A DNA stretch of 64,000 nt from Treponema sp. (GTDB taxonomy: Bacteria > Spirochaetota > Spirochaetia > Treponematales > Treponemataceae): the NCBI GenBank assembly GCA_016281495.1, contig JAEEIU010000045.1, forward strand, positions 1 to 64,000, given 5' to 3'. Under the pieces are notes generated by a model, which made no database searches, had not been told where the DNA came from, and saw only the letters and a program-made list of their open reading frames with translations. A program made the position numbers and the translations under genes. Positions within the stretch are counted from its first letter, which is position 1. Each line of letters starts with the position of its first letter. Of this stretch, positions 1 to 8,115 are shown piece by piece.

Positions 1-98
1 AAGACATAAATGCGGTAAGTAGAATGCCTTGGAACTATACCGCCGCCGTCTATGACTCTGACACTCACACTCTGTATTTTTTTGAGATTGATACATAG
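1..98 (+). CDS. C-terminal end of an unrecognised protein (truncated by window edge)
   Basis: Reading from base 3, an open frame runs 31 codons to a TAG at 96-98 and gives a tail ending FFEIDT. The frame is open from the window edge, so the start lies outside. The composition (aromatic, acidic) fits a real protein end, but there is too little to assign a family. It is followed by a clear promoter for the next gene at 144-171, which suggests it ends its own transcription unit. Confidence 0.5.
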   Translation, partial: DINAVSRMPWNYTAAVYDSDTHTLYFFEIDT

Positions 99-143
99 AC
101 GATATCGGTCTTGAATCTGTTGAATCTGTTCAGTGCACAAGTG

Positions 144-171
144 TTGACTTTTACCGCATGGGTGTTATAAT
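144..171 (+). promoter_or_regulatory. sigma70-type promoter of the 192-1022 gene
   Basis: TTGACT at 144-149 and TATAAT at 166-171 are separated by 16 bases, and a TSS is expected near 178. An in-frame TTG at 171 shares its first base with the -10 box, so it lies upstream of the TSS and cannot be the start codon. ATG 192 or GTG 204 must be used. Confidence 0.7.
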
Positions 172-191
172 TGAATCATATTGACAAAAGG

Positions 192-1022
192 ATGGGTAAA
201 AAAGTGAAAAAAGTTCTGACTGTTGTACCTTTGGTTGCAGCCGTGATTATCCTGACAATAATTCTTGTTTCCCACAAATCACAGCCAAAGAATCTGCCAA
301 AGCCAAAACTCATTTTGGAAAACTCCAACATTTTAGTCGAAGATTATTGCTATGGTATTCTTCCTGAAGTTTTTGACGAAAACACAATTCTTTTTTCAGT
401 TTACAGGGACGGAAAGCTTACGGATAGTGTCAGGGTTAAAAAACTGATAAAGGATATTGATGGATTCAAGAAAGAAAATAATGATGACAACACATATTTT
501 ATCGGCAACCTTTTGTCTGTCTTTGATGACGGCATTGTTTTAGATGGGCTTTCGGAGCAGATGTGGTATGATTTTAAAACAAAGAAATTTTATTCTTCAA
601 ATGAAGAGGAAATCGCCAGGAAAATCGACAAACTGTGCCTTAAGGAATTGGATGATCTTTTATCCGCCACACTCCCATTTGTACAGGATGAAAAGGACAG
701 GGGAATGGTTTTGCAGATACAGGATTCGATACATTCAGAATCACATGAAAACTTGAACTATCGCTATACTCACGCATATTTAAAGATCGCGCATGATAAC
801 CTGATAAAGGCCTGGTACTCTTATAAAACTGATTCAATACCAAACATCAATCTTTTCATATTGATGGAAGATTCTTCCCTTCTTATGGACATAAGCAGGG
901 GAGGTGACAAAAAGGCAATGGAAGAAAAAGGCCTTACGACTTATGACTTTGACCCCAGCAGATGTTATAGGTATTATCCCAAGACCGGCGAGTTTTCTTC
1001 CGGTGATTTTTATTGGGAGTAG
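192..1022 (+). CDS. membrane-anchored or secreted protein of unknown function
   Basis: The protein has a positively charged N-terminus (MGKKVKK) followed by one hydrophobic segment of about 20 residues, so it is an inner-membrane anchored or exported protein with a soluble domain of about 240 residues. I do not recognise the family. The start is ATG 192, or more likely GTG 204, since the AGGA at 190-193 is correctly spaced for GTG 204 but abuts ATG 192. The following lipoprotein gene begins 9 bases after the stop with its own AGGAG, so the two are probably co-transcribed. Both may be envelope proteins of one unit. Confidence 0.75.
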   Translation: MGKKVKKVLTVVPLVAAVIILTIILVSHKSQPKNLPKPKLILENSNILVEDYCYGILPEVFDENTILFSVYRDGKLTDSVRVKKLIKDIDGFKKENNDDNTYFIGNLLSVFDDGIVLDGLSEQMWYDFKTKKFYSSNEEEIARKIDKLCLKELDDLLSATLPFVQDEKDRGMVLQIQDSIHSESHENLNYRYTHAYLKIAHDNLIKAWYSYKTDSIPNINLFILMEDSSLLMDISRGGDKKAMEEKGLTTYDFDPSRCYRYYPKTGEFSSGDFYWE

Positions 1023-1031
1023 GAGAAAAAA

Positions 1032-2093
1032 ATGAAAAGCCTTTTAAAACATTTTATTACAATCCTACTGACATTCAGTCTTTTGTTTAGCGCCTGCAAA
1101 AAAAACAACCCAATTCCAGCGGAAGTCATCCCCGAAACGGAGCCTGCCGCAGAAGAAAGTGAGACGGCAGAAACCTCACATACCCAGGTAAAAGAGGAAG
1201 CTAAAAAAGAAGCTGAAGCAGCAGAAGAAGAGCCAGAAATCCCAGGAACCCCTGCTTCAGTTATTCATGCGAAAATCGATGCGCTTGGATACCAACATGA
1301 AGACATGTTGAAAGTGAATTACAGAGATGGTCCTAATGACGGATATTCCTGGCACAGCAGAGAATGCAATTACGATATAAATGACAAAACACTTTCAAAA
1401 GAAAAACTTCTTTCCACAGTCTGGTTTTTGGATGAAAAGTATGGCAAATCCATTAAGCTCGTTTTTTATTCCGATGATTATTTTATGATTGGTTCCGGTT
1501 ATATTGGTCCAAGTGCATTCGGGAAATACAAAATCGAGGACGACAAGCTGATTCTTTATGATTATGATCATGTTGGAGGCAGGGATTATTACGATAAGAT
1601 TTTTACCAGCGATGAAGTCATAGGTGAATTGAGGTTTGAAAGTGACCATTTTCTAGTTGACAATGAACTGTTGCTAAATGATGTAAAGTTTTTTCCTTAC
1701 GGATGCCCGAAGTTAGCCGGTTCACATGCACTTATAAACGGAATAAACGCAATTGCGGTGAGCGAAGAAAAAGTTTTGACCGACAACGTAAAATTCCGCA
1801 CTGAGCCAAACACGAATTCAGAAACCATAGTTCCAGAAATCTATGAGGAAATCTTTCATAATGAACCTAATTGGAGAATGCCAGACTGCCTCATTAAAGG
1901 CCAAGTTCTTACACTGTATGCACGCACAGAAAACCTGGAAACAATCGATGGAGAAACAGCCTATTGGTATTACACAGGAATGCCAACAATCGCATACTAT
2001 GACTATGGCTGGATTTTCGGCGCCTGGCTTGAAGATTACGATGAAAGCAAAACGGACGAATACTTCGAAATAAGAAGAAAGTATTTTCAGTAA
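1032..2093 (+). CDS. lipoprotein with C-terminal SH3-like domain
   Basis: There is a signal peptide with lipobox LFSAC (Cys about residue 21), then a Glu/Ala-rich low-complexity linker (about residues 30-72), a central domain of unknown type, and a C-terminal stretch (about residues 235-340) that resembles bacterial SH3 domains. That stretch opens with DNVKFRTEPN, like the usual 'vnVRsgPs' SH3b opening, and has a YGWI pattern near the end. A role at the cell envelope, in binding peptidoglycan or peptides, is inferred. The start ATG 1032 follows AGGAG by 7 bases. Function is otherwise unknown. Confidence 0.75.
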   Translation: MKSLLKHFITILLTFSLLFSACKKNNPIPAEVIPETEPAAEESETAETSHTQVKEEAKKEAEAAEEEPEIPGTPASVIHAKIDALGYQHEDMLKVNYRDGPNDGYSWHSRECNYDINDKTLSKEKLLSTVWFLDEKYGKSIKLVFYSDDYFMIGSGYIGPSAFGKYKIEDDKLILYDYDHVGGRDYYDKIFTSDEVIGELRFESDHFLVDNELLLNDVKFFPYGCPKLAGSHALINGINAIAVSEEKVLTDNVKFRTEPNTNSETIVPEIYEEIFHNEPNWRMPDCLIKGQVLTLYARTENLETIDGETAYWYYTGMPTIAYYDYGWIFGAWLEDYDESKTDEYFEIRRKYFQ

Positions 2094-2120
2094 TACAATT
2101 GACGACGTGATGATACAGCC

Positions 2121-2149
2121 TTAACTTAATTGCTGCAACATGCTATAAT
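2121..2149 (+). promoter_or_regulatory. promoter giving a leaderless mRNA (HD hydrolase gene)
   Basis: TTAACT 2121-2126, 17-base spacer, extended -10 TGC-TATAAT (TATAAT 2144-2149). Only six bases separate the -10 from ATG 2156, so the predicted TSS is the A of the start codon. No Shine-Dalgarno sequence is present. Confidence 0.65.
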
Positions 2150-2155
2150 CATTTC

Positions 2156-2770
2156 ATGGCACAAAAGGACTTTCTTTCTAGCTGCAACATACGGTTGGAT
2201 CAGCAGCTCAAATTTACGGCGGAAATCGACAAGATGACTTCCATTCTCAGACGTACTCTGCTTGTAGACGGTACAAGACGCGAAAACGATGCGGAACACT
2301 CATGGCACATTGCTGTGATGGCACTTCTTTTTTCCGAATATGCCGTGGAACCTGTGGACATAGGACGTGCGGTAAAAATGTGTGTTGTACACGACCTCAT
2401 AGAAATCTACGCGGGAGACACATTCGCTTACGACCCCCAGGCAAACAAGGACAAGGCAGACCGAGAAGCCAAAGCCGCAGACAAACTCTTTTCCCAACTG
2501 CCACCAGAACAGGGGGCTGAACTCCGCTCACTCTGGGAAGAATTCGATGCCATGGAAACGCCAGATGGTAAATATGCCGCATGCATGGACAGGCTTCAGC
2601 CATTCCTGCACAACACATTGACGGACGGCCACACCTGGGTAGAAAGCGGGACCAACCGTGCATCCGTAGAAAAACGAATGTCCGTAGTCAGGGAATTCAT
2701 GCCGCAAGTGTACGAATGGGTACAGGCCAACATCGACAACGCCATAGAAAAAGGCTGGTTGAAGAATTAA
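2156..2770 (+). CDS. HD-domain phosphohydrolase (HDDC2/YfbR-like 5'-nucleotidase)
   Basis: A 204-residue HD-superfamily metal hydrolase. The metal ligands are visible: a first His in ENDAEHSWHIA (about residues 44-54), the HD pair in VVHDLIEIYAGD (about residues 79-90), and a later conserved Asp in ACMDRLQPF. Length and the EHSWHIA / HDLIEIYAGD signature fit the HDDC2 / 5'-deoxynucleotidase (YfbR-like) branch, which dephosphorylates (deoxy)nucleoside monophosphates. The exact substrate is inferred from family only. The gene appears to be monocistronic and to be transcribed without a 5' leader (see its promoter). Confidence 0.85.
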   Translation: MAQKDFLSSCNIRLDQQLKFTAEIDKMTSILRRTLLVDGTRRENDAEHSWHIAVMALLFSEYAVEPVDIGRAVKMCVVHDLIEIYAGDTFAYDPQANKDKADREAKAADKLFSQLPPEQGAELRSLWEEFDAMETPDGKYAACMDRLQPFLHNTLTDGHTWVESGTNRASVEKRMSVVREFMPQVYEWVQANIDNAIEKGWLKN

Positions 2771-2842
2771 ATTTTTTTATTTTTGAATCTAGCTATTCAA
2801 TTCCCTTCCATTTTGTGTTATTATATCAATAAGGAGGATGTT

Positions 2843-3079
2843 ATGTCTTTTGATGTTCTAAAAAATGAAGTTCAAAGTCTGCCAATTGAATTGCAGAATA
2901 ATATAGAGATGTATGCTTTGTTTGTTATAAGCCAATTCAAAAAATCCTCACAAAAAAACTGTCGGAAACGTAGTGCATCTGAAATTGTACAGGAACTTAC
3001 TGGTATTATTGAAACCGATAAACCTTATACAATGGAAGATATCCATTCAGAGCGCATAAACTCACGTTATGGGTATTGA
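2843..3079 (+). CDS. antitoxin of a VapBC-like pair (DUF2281-like)
   Basis: A 78-residue protein starting at ATG 2843 behind a strong AAGGAGG. An open frame extends 60 bases further upstream but lacks such a site. The N-terminal half, with LPIELQNNIEMYALFVISQF, resembles DUF2281-type antitoxins ('LPeelqkevldFieFL'). The C-terminal half is charged and likely disordered, the part that normally occupies the toxin active site. It is followed immediately by a PIN toxin gene, the usual antitoxin-toxin order. Autoregulation is expected for the family; no operator was identified. Confidence 0.75.
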   Translation: MSFDVLKNEVQSLPIELQNNIEMYALFVISQFKKSSQKNCRKRSASEIVQELTGIIETDKPYTMEDIHSERINSRYGY

Positions 3080-3080
3080 T

Positions 3081-3497
3081 ATGACTGTTTTTCTTGACTC
3101 TAACATTATTCTTGATGTATTCCTCAAAAATAAAGATTTTTGTGATGAAAGCCAAAAGTTATTAAATCTTGCTGACTTAGATAACATAGATTTCTTTATT
3201 TCCGCTTCATCAATTACTGATATATTTTATCTTTTGAGGAAGTTTATAAAAAATCCTGATGAAGCTAAGAATCACTTAAACTCTCTGTTAGAAATAGTTT
3301 CTATCGCAGGTGTTGATGAAACATGCATAAAAAATGCTTTGAATTCATCGTGGAAAGATTTTGAAGATGCCGTTCAACACGAAGCCTCGGTACAAATTGG
3401 AGCCGATTATATTGTGACAAGAAATATTGATGATTTTCATCATTCATTTATACAAGTCATAACACCAACAGAGTTTTTAAAAAGATTTGGGGAATAA
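3081..3497 (+). CDS. vapC: PIN-domain ribonuclease toxin (VapC-like)
   Basis: A 138-residue PIN domain. It begins MTVFLDSNIILDVFL with the first metal-binding Asp, and ends with the typical FEDAVQ...GADYIVTRNIDDF segment carrying the later acidic residues. Such toxins are Mg-dependent RNases, often cutting tRNA or rRNA, and are blocked by the antitoxin encoded just upstream (stop 3079, start 3081). An alternative ATG at 3069 overlapping the antitoxin is possible; I chose 3081 because homologues start directly at the first strand. AT-rich codon use compared with neighbours suggests acquisition by transfer. Confidence 0.85.
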   Translation: MTVFLDSNIILDVFLKNKDFCDESQKLLNLADLDNIDFFISASSITDIFYLLRKFIKNPDEAKNHLNSLLEIVSIAGVDETCIKNALNSSWKDFEDAVQHEASVQIGADYIVTRNIDDFHHSFIQVITPTEFLKRFGE

Positions 3498-3498
3498 A

Positions 3499-4644
3499 AT
3501 GGAACTTGATCCAGCATACGCTATGAGCTTTATTGGGGGCGCTGACGGGCCTACAAGTGTTTTTATTAGTCACGGAAGATTGGGTGTAATAGGGCCCATC
3601 GTTTTGCTTGCAGTCATATTGGTATTGCTTGGTATTGTGATTTTCGCCCTTGTCCGAAGCGTTAAGAAACAAAACAAAATTTGCACAATTATATTTTCCA
3701 TGCTTACATTCTGTTTCGCGTCAATACTTGTTGCCGGTGTGTTCTTTGGGATAAGGCAATGTCAGATGCAGAAAAGAATTAAGGATTATCTGTTCGATAT
3801 ACAGCTACTCCAGGACAGTAATGAAAAACAAAAAGAAAATCCAGACACAGCTTTGGGAAATGGAAACTCCGAATTAAAGGATGAAAATGAGCCCCAACCG
3901 TTTTTTGCAAATCTGAATGTCGGCGACACAATCAATTTGAAGGGGCATTTTGTTGTCTTTAACGGATATCCACCGAATGTCCGTTTTGTTACGGATCAAA
4001 ATGAAATAATCGGAATCGGCATGGAAGAATGGCCTGAAGATAAACTTGTCAGCAACATAGTGGACAATCAATTGGAATCTGAGGTGATTTTTGAAACAAG
4101 CACGATTTTCAAATACGAAGGATCAGTTGACATTCAATATTACGACAAGCCTCTGATGTGTTTTTCTGTTGAGTCAATTGATTTTATTGATGAGCCTGAT
4201 TCTACCACAAGTTATGTCAGGGGAAAACATGTAAAGGAGGATTATCCTTCCAGCCTGACATGGAACGGCACGAACGCACAGCCGATTCTTGATACCGATT
4301 CAAAGAAAAACTACAGGACAATAATCACGGAAGCGTCCCAACTTCCGCCTGACTTTAACGGCAAATATAAAATCGCAAGCTTTGGCGCAGGAACCATGGC
4401 TCACGGATCTTTCATCATAAACCTAGAAACCGGAGTTGTCACTGAGGGGCCGACATTCGAATATAGTCTTGATTATTCAATAGACAGCAATCTGATTATC
4501 CGCAATCCCAAAGAAGACATTTTGAATTTTTGGAAGGATGAGCTTGTTGGGGATGATGACGAAATCCCACGCTGGAGCATCACAGAGTATTATCTTTTTG
4601 AAGATGATCAGCTTACGGTGATTGATTCGGGATACGAGTTTTAG
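3499..4644 (+). CDS. membrane protein with N-terminal GGADGPT motif, function unknown
   Basis: The start is ATG 3499, 6 bases after GGGGA and 1 base after the toxin stop. The first 20 residues contain IGGADGPTSVFIS, the short re-entrant-loop motif characteristic of the beta subunit of sodium-pumping decarboxylases (OadB), but the rest is not a decarboxylase. Two transmembrane segments follow (about residues 29-51 and 60-83), then a charged linker and a soluble domain of about 250 residues rich in beta-strand-like sequence. The motif alone can cause wrong automatic naming as a decarboxylase subunit. The last 32 bases overlap the convergent acyltransferase gene. Function unknown. Confidence 0.7.
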   Translation: MELDPAYAMSFIGGADGPTSVFISHGRLGVIGPIVLLAVILVLLGIVIFALVRSVKKQNKICTIIFSMLTFCFASILVAGVFFGIRQCQMQKRIKDYLFDIQLLQDSNEKQKENPDTALGNGNSELKDENEPQPFFANLNVGDTINLKGHFVVFNGYPPNVRFVTDQNEIIGIGMEEWPEDKLVSNIVDNQLESEVIFETSTIFKYEGSVDIQYYDKPLMCFSVESIDFIDEPDSTTSYVRGKHVKEDYPSSLTWNGTNAQPILDTDSKKNYRTIITEASQLPPDFNGKYKIASFGAGTMAHGSFIINLETGVVTEGPTFEYSLDYSIDSNLIIRNPKEDILNFWKDELVGDDDEIPRWSITEYYLFEDDQLTVIDSGYEF

Positions 4645-5926
4645 CGTATAATTCTTCTGCAATGAATTGAATTTCTGTGGGATTAAAGTCTTTGTCATCG
4701 GAATAGAGGTAGTAGGTCGCATCCCTGTGCGAAAGGACAATTGCAGGTCCATGCCCGCGGTAATTGTATTCGGTTTGAACTGACTCCCTGATCTTGTGTG
4801 GAAAGCTGACTGTAACAGAACCGTCCTGATTGAACTGCCAGTCTTTCGGCGTGTAATTGTATTTTTCTGACGGATGGAAATTCAATTCAAATGTTTTCTC
4901 ATTCAAATAAAGGGTGCCGCTCCCCATCTTGACAAAGCCGTATTCGTTTGGGAGGGATTCAATCCTTACCTTGAATTTTCTATTTACGCCCTGTTTGTGC
5001 AAATCCCGGATGGCCTCTTCTTTTTCGCTGTTGTACCATTCAACTGGAGAAATTGCATGGCCGTCTATGTCAAAAAGTTTCCCCTGTGGTGTAAGAGTGA
5101 ATTCTATTCCGCATGAACTGCATGTCAGTTTGTTTCCGCTGCTTGTCATCCTGTATTTTGTTCCGCAGCTGAAGCACCTGTAAAGTGGAAGATGCATTCC
5201 CTGTGCAAGATTTTTTCCTGTGTATGAAAGGCTGTTTTCCTCCTGCCATGCATATTCGTCATAAGATAGGAGTCCTTCAATTTTTTTCTGAACGTCATTT
5301 TCGTCTGATTCAAGTAGTTCCTCTGCGGTATAAACCAGTTTGAGTTCTGCCTCAAGTTTTCCCTTTCGCGTGTGCTCTTCATCCCAAAATGGATTTTTAA
5401 GATAGCTTCCGTGAATCAAAAGCATTACAAGTGGTGTGTTGAATTTTTTTGCGTAATGTTTTGCAAGCTTTCCCATGTTGTCCGGGATCAGTGAAGTGGT
5501 GCCGATGTTTGAATGCCTGGACTCTGGAAAAATCACGACCGATTTCTTTTTTGAAAATGCATGTGAAATGTTTTTAATGACAGTGTAATCGGAGACAAAA
5601 CGCCTCTTTCCAATGCAGCCTAGGGCACGGTACAGGGCCTTTCCAAAACCTGCGAAGCCTTCCATGTCGGAAACATAAAATGCCCTTCGCGGAAAAAGTG
5701 CAAGGGGTGCGATGTAATAGTCGGAGAATCCCTGGTGCATCGAAATCACGAGGTAGGGTGGCCGTATTCCCTTGAGGCCTGTCTTTTTTATCCTGAGCCT
5801 TGAGTTTGAAATTGCCGTCATCAGCCGTGAACCGCCCCACATCAGCGGCAGAAGAAAAAACGGTGTCAGTTTTGGGCTCGCCATCATGTCAAAGGGCGTC
5901 ATGTCATTTTTCTTGTTTTCCAGCAT
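4613..5926 (-). CDS. 1-acyl-glycerol-3-phosphate acyltransferase family protein with zinc ribbon
   Basis: A PlsC-type acyltransferase with the HX4D motif as HQGFSD (about residues 64-69) and the later FPESRHS motif (about residues 153-159), so acyl transfer to a lysophospholipid at the inner membrane is likely. About residue 250 a four-cysteine zinc ribbon follows (CFSC ... CSSC), then a further domain of about 150 residues with no recognised fold. Typical PlsC proteins are about 240 residues; this one is 437, so the ribbon and tail are an added module. The start ATG 5926 follows AGGGGA. A promoter with extended -10 TGCTATAAT lies just upstream on the minus strand. Confidence 0.8.
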   Translation of the reverse strand: MLENKKNDMTPFDMMASPKLTPFFLLPLMWGGSRLMTAISNSRLRIKKTGLKGIRPPYLVISMHQGFSDYYIAPLALFPRRAFYVSDMEGFAGFGKALYRALGCIGKRRFVSDYTVIKNISHAFSKKKSVVIFPESRHSNIGTTSLIPDNMGKLAKHYAKKFNTPLVMLLIHGSYLKNPFWDEEHTRKGKLEAELKLVYTAEELLESDENDVQKKIEGLLSYDEYAWQEENSLSYTGKNLAQGMHLPLYRCFSCGTKYRMTSSGNKLTCSSCGIEFTLTPQGKLFDIDGHAISPVEWYNSEKEEAIRDLHKQGVNRKFKVRIESLPNEYGFVKMGSGTLYLNEKTFELNFHPSEKYNYTPKDWQFNQDGSVTVSFPHKIRESVQTEYNYRGHGPAIVLSHRDATYYLYSDDKDFNPTEIQFIAEELYAKTRIPNQSP

Positions 5927-5967
5927 GGTCCATTCCCCTATATAATCCGATTATAGCACAAGATGTG

Positions 5968-5996
5968 AAAATTAAGAATTCCGAATTATGAATTAA
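5968..5996. repeat. AATTAAGAATT/GAATTATGAATT-type intergenic repeat
   Basis: A short AT-rich stretch made of GAATT units (AATTAAGAATTCCGAATT followed by ATGAATTAA) between the acyltransferase and efp. Similar units recur at 16001, 17136, 41226 and 45870. Confidence 0.5.
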
Positions 5997-6067
5997 CATC
6001 ACCTCTCTTGAACAATTCTTATTTTTTCTATATAATTAGGCATACTTTTGAAGAGGAAAGAACTGTT

Positions 6068-6640
6068 ATGATATCAACAAATGAAATCAAAGTAGGATCA
6101 GCCTTCATTTTCGAAGGATCTCCTTTTATTGTTCAGAAGAAGCTTGGCCAGAAGGGTGGCCGTCAGGGAATCACAGTTTTGCTTCGTGTAAAGAACATCG
6201 TTACTGGAAGTACTCAGGATCTCGGTATTGATGCCGGTGAAAAGTTTGAGGAAGTAGAGCTTACCGAACAGACTGTACGTCTTTCTTATGTTGACGGAGA
6301 TGATTACGTTTTCCAGGATCAGACAACTTGGGATGAAGTTCGCCTGAGCAAAGAAGACCTCGGTGACAATGCCGGTTATATTTCTCCGGATGATGATTTT
6401 GACGTAAACATCACATTCTATGAGGGAAAGGCCGTTGGTGTAAATCTCCCAATCAAAGTTGTACGCACAATCACATATTGTGAGCCGGGAATTAAGGGTG
6501 ATACTTCTGGAAAATCTCTTAAGCCCGCTACATTGGATACAGGCGCAGAAATCCGTGTTCCATTGTTCTGCAACACAGATGACCGCATCGTAATTGATAC
6601 ACGGGAAGGCACATTTGTAGAACGTGCCAAAGACAAATAA
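6068..6640 (+). CDS. efp: elongation factor P, Arg32 type
   Basis: A 190-residue EF-P: N-terminal KOW-like domain, then two OB domains, ending in the conserved signature EPGIKGDTSGKSLKPATL. EF-P binds between the P and E sites and rescues ribosomes stalled at polyproline. The loop that reaches the peptidyl-transferase centre reads QKGGRQG; counting from ATG 6068 the tip Arg is residue 32, matching the rhamnosylated Arg32 of Pseudomonas EF-P and not the Lys34 type. EarP, the matching modifying enzyme, is encoded at 20382-21548. The start ATG 6068 follows GAGGAAAG; an upstream in-frame ATG at 6008 has no such site. Confidence 0.93.
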   Translation: MISTNEIKVGSAFIFEGSPFIVQKKLGQKGGRQGITVLLRVKNIVTGSTQDLGIDAGEKFEEVELTEQTVRLSYVDGDDYVFQDQTTWDEVRLSKEDLGDNAGYISPDDDFDVNITFYEGKAVGVNLPIKVVRTITYCEPGIKGDTSGKSLKPATLDTGAEIRVPLFCNTDDRIVIDTREGTFVERAKDK

Positions 6641-6653
6641 ATTGTCAGTTAAA

Positions 6654-6678
6654 TAGGGTTGCCTTTATGGTGGCCCTA
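6654..6678 (+). other. hairpin between efp and tRNA-Arg
   Basis: TAGGGTTGCC (6654-6663) pairs with GGTGGCCCTA (6669-6678) around TTTAT, 10 pairs with three G-U. There is no U run, so it is not a classic terminator. It may be a processing or 3'-end stabilising hairpin for efp upstream of the tRNA. Confidence 0.4.
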
Positions 6679-6685
6679 AACATAT

Positions 6686-6759
6686 GATCCACTAGCTCAC
6701 TTGGATAGAGCGACAGCCTCCTAAGCTGTAGGTAGCGCGTTCGACTCGCGCGTGGGTCA
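6686..6759 (+). tRNA. tRNA-Arg (anticodon CCU)
   Basis: A full cloverleaf of 74 nt. The acceptor GATCCAC pairs with GTGGGTC, the anticodon stem ACAGC/GCTGT encloses the loop CTCCTAA (anticodon CCU, reads AGG), and the T-arm is GCGCG-TTCGACT-CGCGC. The discriminator is A and CCA is not encoded. A terminator follows within 5 bases. Confidence 0.95.
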
Positions 6760-6763
6760 AACA

Positions 6764-6800
6764 ACCCTCCGTATTGAACGATGCGGGGGGTATTTTTTTT
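6764..6800 (+). terminator. rho-independent terminator after tRNA-Arg
   Basis: ACCCTCCGTATT (6764-6775) pairs with GATGCGGGGGGT (6780-6791) including G-U pairs, loop GAAC, then TATTTTTTTT. Confidence 0.85.
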
Positions 6801-6833
6801 TACTTTGGGAAATACGACTTTAAGGAGTTATAT

Positions 6834-7607
6834 ATGAAATCATATTTCGATTTAAAAGGTCAGGTTGCAATCGTAACCGGCTGTTCAACAGGTCTTGGCG
6901 TTCAGATGGCAAAGGCCCTGGCAAATCAGGGTGCAAACATTGTTGCCATAGCACGCAGACAGGAAATGATAGAGGCTGTTGCCAAGGAAATCAAGGACAC
7001 TTATGGTGTTGAAACCATGGCAATCAAGTGTGACATCACCGACACTGCTGTTGTGGATTCAGCAATAGATAAGGTTATGGCAAAGTTCGGACGCATCGAT
7101 ATCGTCATCAACAATGCCGGAACAGGTGCCGTTGCCCCCGCTGAGGATATCTCTGACGATCAGTTCAACAACGAGATGAACATAGACCTCTTTGGTACGT
7201 TCAGGGTAGCACGTGCCGCCGCCAAGAAAGCCATGATTCCTGCAAAATACGGCCGCATCATCAACATTTCCTCAATGTACGGTCTTGTGGGAAACAAAAT
7301 TGCAGGTTCCGCTCCATATCATGCCGCAAAGGGTGGTGTAGTCAACCTTACTCGTGCCCTTGCCGCCGAATGGGGAAAATACAACATCACGGTAAACGCA
7401 ATCTGCCCTGGATATTTTTACACGGATCTTACAAGGGAAACTTTGGATTCAGATTTCTTCCAGCAGAACGCAAAGACAATGATTCCTGAGGAACGCTATG
7501 GAAAAGAGGGTGAGCTTGATACTGCAACCATCTTCCTTGCAGCCCCGGATTCAGCATATGTTACAGGCGTGGCCCTGCCAGTTGACGGCGGGTATACTGC
7601 GATGTAA
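6834..7607 (+). CDS. SDR-family oxidoreductase (gluconate 5-dehydrogenase-like)
   Basis: A 257-residue classical short-chain dehydrogenase. The nucleotide-binding TGCSTGLG is at about residues 16-23, the NNAG motif at about 91-94, a catalytic Ser in NISSMYG, and the YHAAK catalytic Tyr/Lys pair (about residues 160-164). The start of the chain (YFDLKGQVAIVTG) and the PVDGGYTAM end resemble gluconate 5-dehydrogenase / 2-deoxygluconate dehydrogenase members, but substrate cannot be told from sequence. ATG 6834 follows AAGGAG by 7 bases; a longer frame from 6774 begins inside the tRNA terminator and is rejected. Confidence 0.87.
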   Translation: MKSYFDLKGQVAIVTGCSTGLGVQMAKALANQGANIVAIARRQEMIEAVAKEIKDTYGVETMAIKCDITDTAVVDSAIDKVMAKFGRIDIVINNAGTGAVAPAEDISDDQFNNEMNIDLFGTFRVARAAAKKAMIPAKYGRIINISSMYGLVGNKIAGSAPYHAAKGGVVNLTRALAAEWGKYNITVNAICPGYFYTDLTRETLDSDFFQQNAKTMIPEERYGKEGELDTATIFLAAPDSAYVTGVALPVDGGYTAM

Positions 7608-7625
7608 TCGTGCAATGTAAATTGG

Positions 7626-8114
7626 TTATTGTTCCAAAATCAAGTCGGTGACGGTTGCCTTGGTAATTGTTACCAGGTCGTTTGGGGAAAGTACAAGCTG
7701 CTCTCCCCGAACACCGGCACTGATGCATATCTTTTCAAACTGAAGGGCGCTCTGGTCAATGAAAGTCCGGTATGTCCTTTTCATTCCGATGGGGGAACAT
7801 CCTCCCCTGACATATCCGGTCAATGCCAAAAGTTCGTCCTGCTTTACGGGACTTACTTCCTTTGCCCCACATGCGGTTCTTGCTTTTTTAAGGTTTATTT
7901 CGTGAATTGCGCTCTGACAGAAAACAACGACTTCCTTGCTTTCCGTCCTCATTACGATTGTTTTAAAAACAGTGGCGGCGTCAATCCCCAGTTTTTGGGC
8001 AGTTTTTTCCGCTGCTCCCCGTTCCAGTTCATGCTCGCCGTCATCGTCGTATTCGCGGCATTCATAGGCGATTTTTGCACCGTCCAGAATCCGCATGGCA
8101 TTTGTTTTTTTCAT
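7626..8114 (-). CDS. ybaK: Cys-tRNA(Pro)/Cys-tRNA(Cys) deacylase, YbaK/EbsC family
   Basis: A 162-residue single-domain protein of the YbaK/ProX editing family, which hydrolyses mischarged Cys-tRNA(Pro). The catalytic Lys is seen in VFKTIVM (about residues 50-56), along with the conserved GGCSPIG and the SAG(V)RG(E)Q segment near the end. The start is taken as ATG 8114 (MKKTNAM), which abuts the stop of the SPOR gene (8116-8118); an in-frame ATG at 8129 lies inside that gene. Last gene of the apparent polA-coaE-SPOR-ybaK unit. Confidence 0.9.
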   Translation of the reverse strand: MKKTNAMRILDGAKIAYECREYDDDGEHELERGAAEKTAQKLGIDAATVFKTIVMRTESKEVVVFCQSAIHEINLKKARTACGAKEVSPVKQDELLALTGYVRGGCSPIGMKRTYRTFIDQSALQFEKICISAGVRGEQLVLSPNDLVTITKATVTDLILEQ

Positions 8115-8115
8115 T

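Noticed and set aside
171-191. TTG 171 as start of the first complete gene
   Set aside because: It shares its first base with the -10 box TATAAT (166-171) and lies upstream of the expected TSS near 178.
3499-4644. Sodium-pumping decarboxylase beta subunit
   Set aside because: Only the short GGADGPT motif is shared; the protein has two membrane helices, not the many of OadB.
6008-6067. Upstream ATG 6008 as efp start
   Set aside because: It lacks a ribosome site and overlaps the promoter region (TATAAT near 6030); EF-P homologues begin at the 6068 position.
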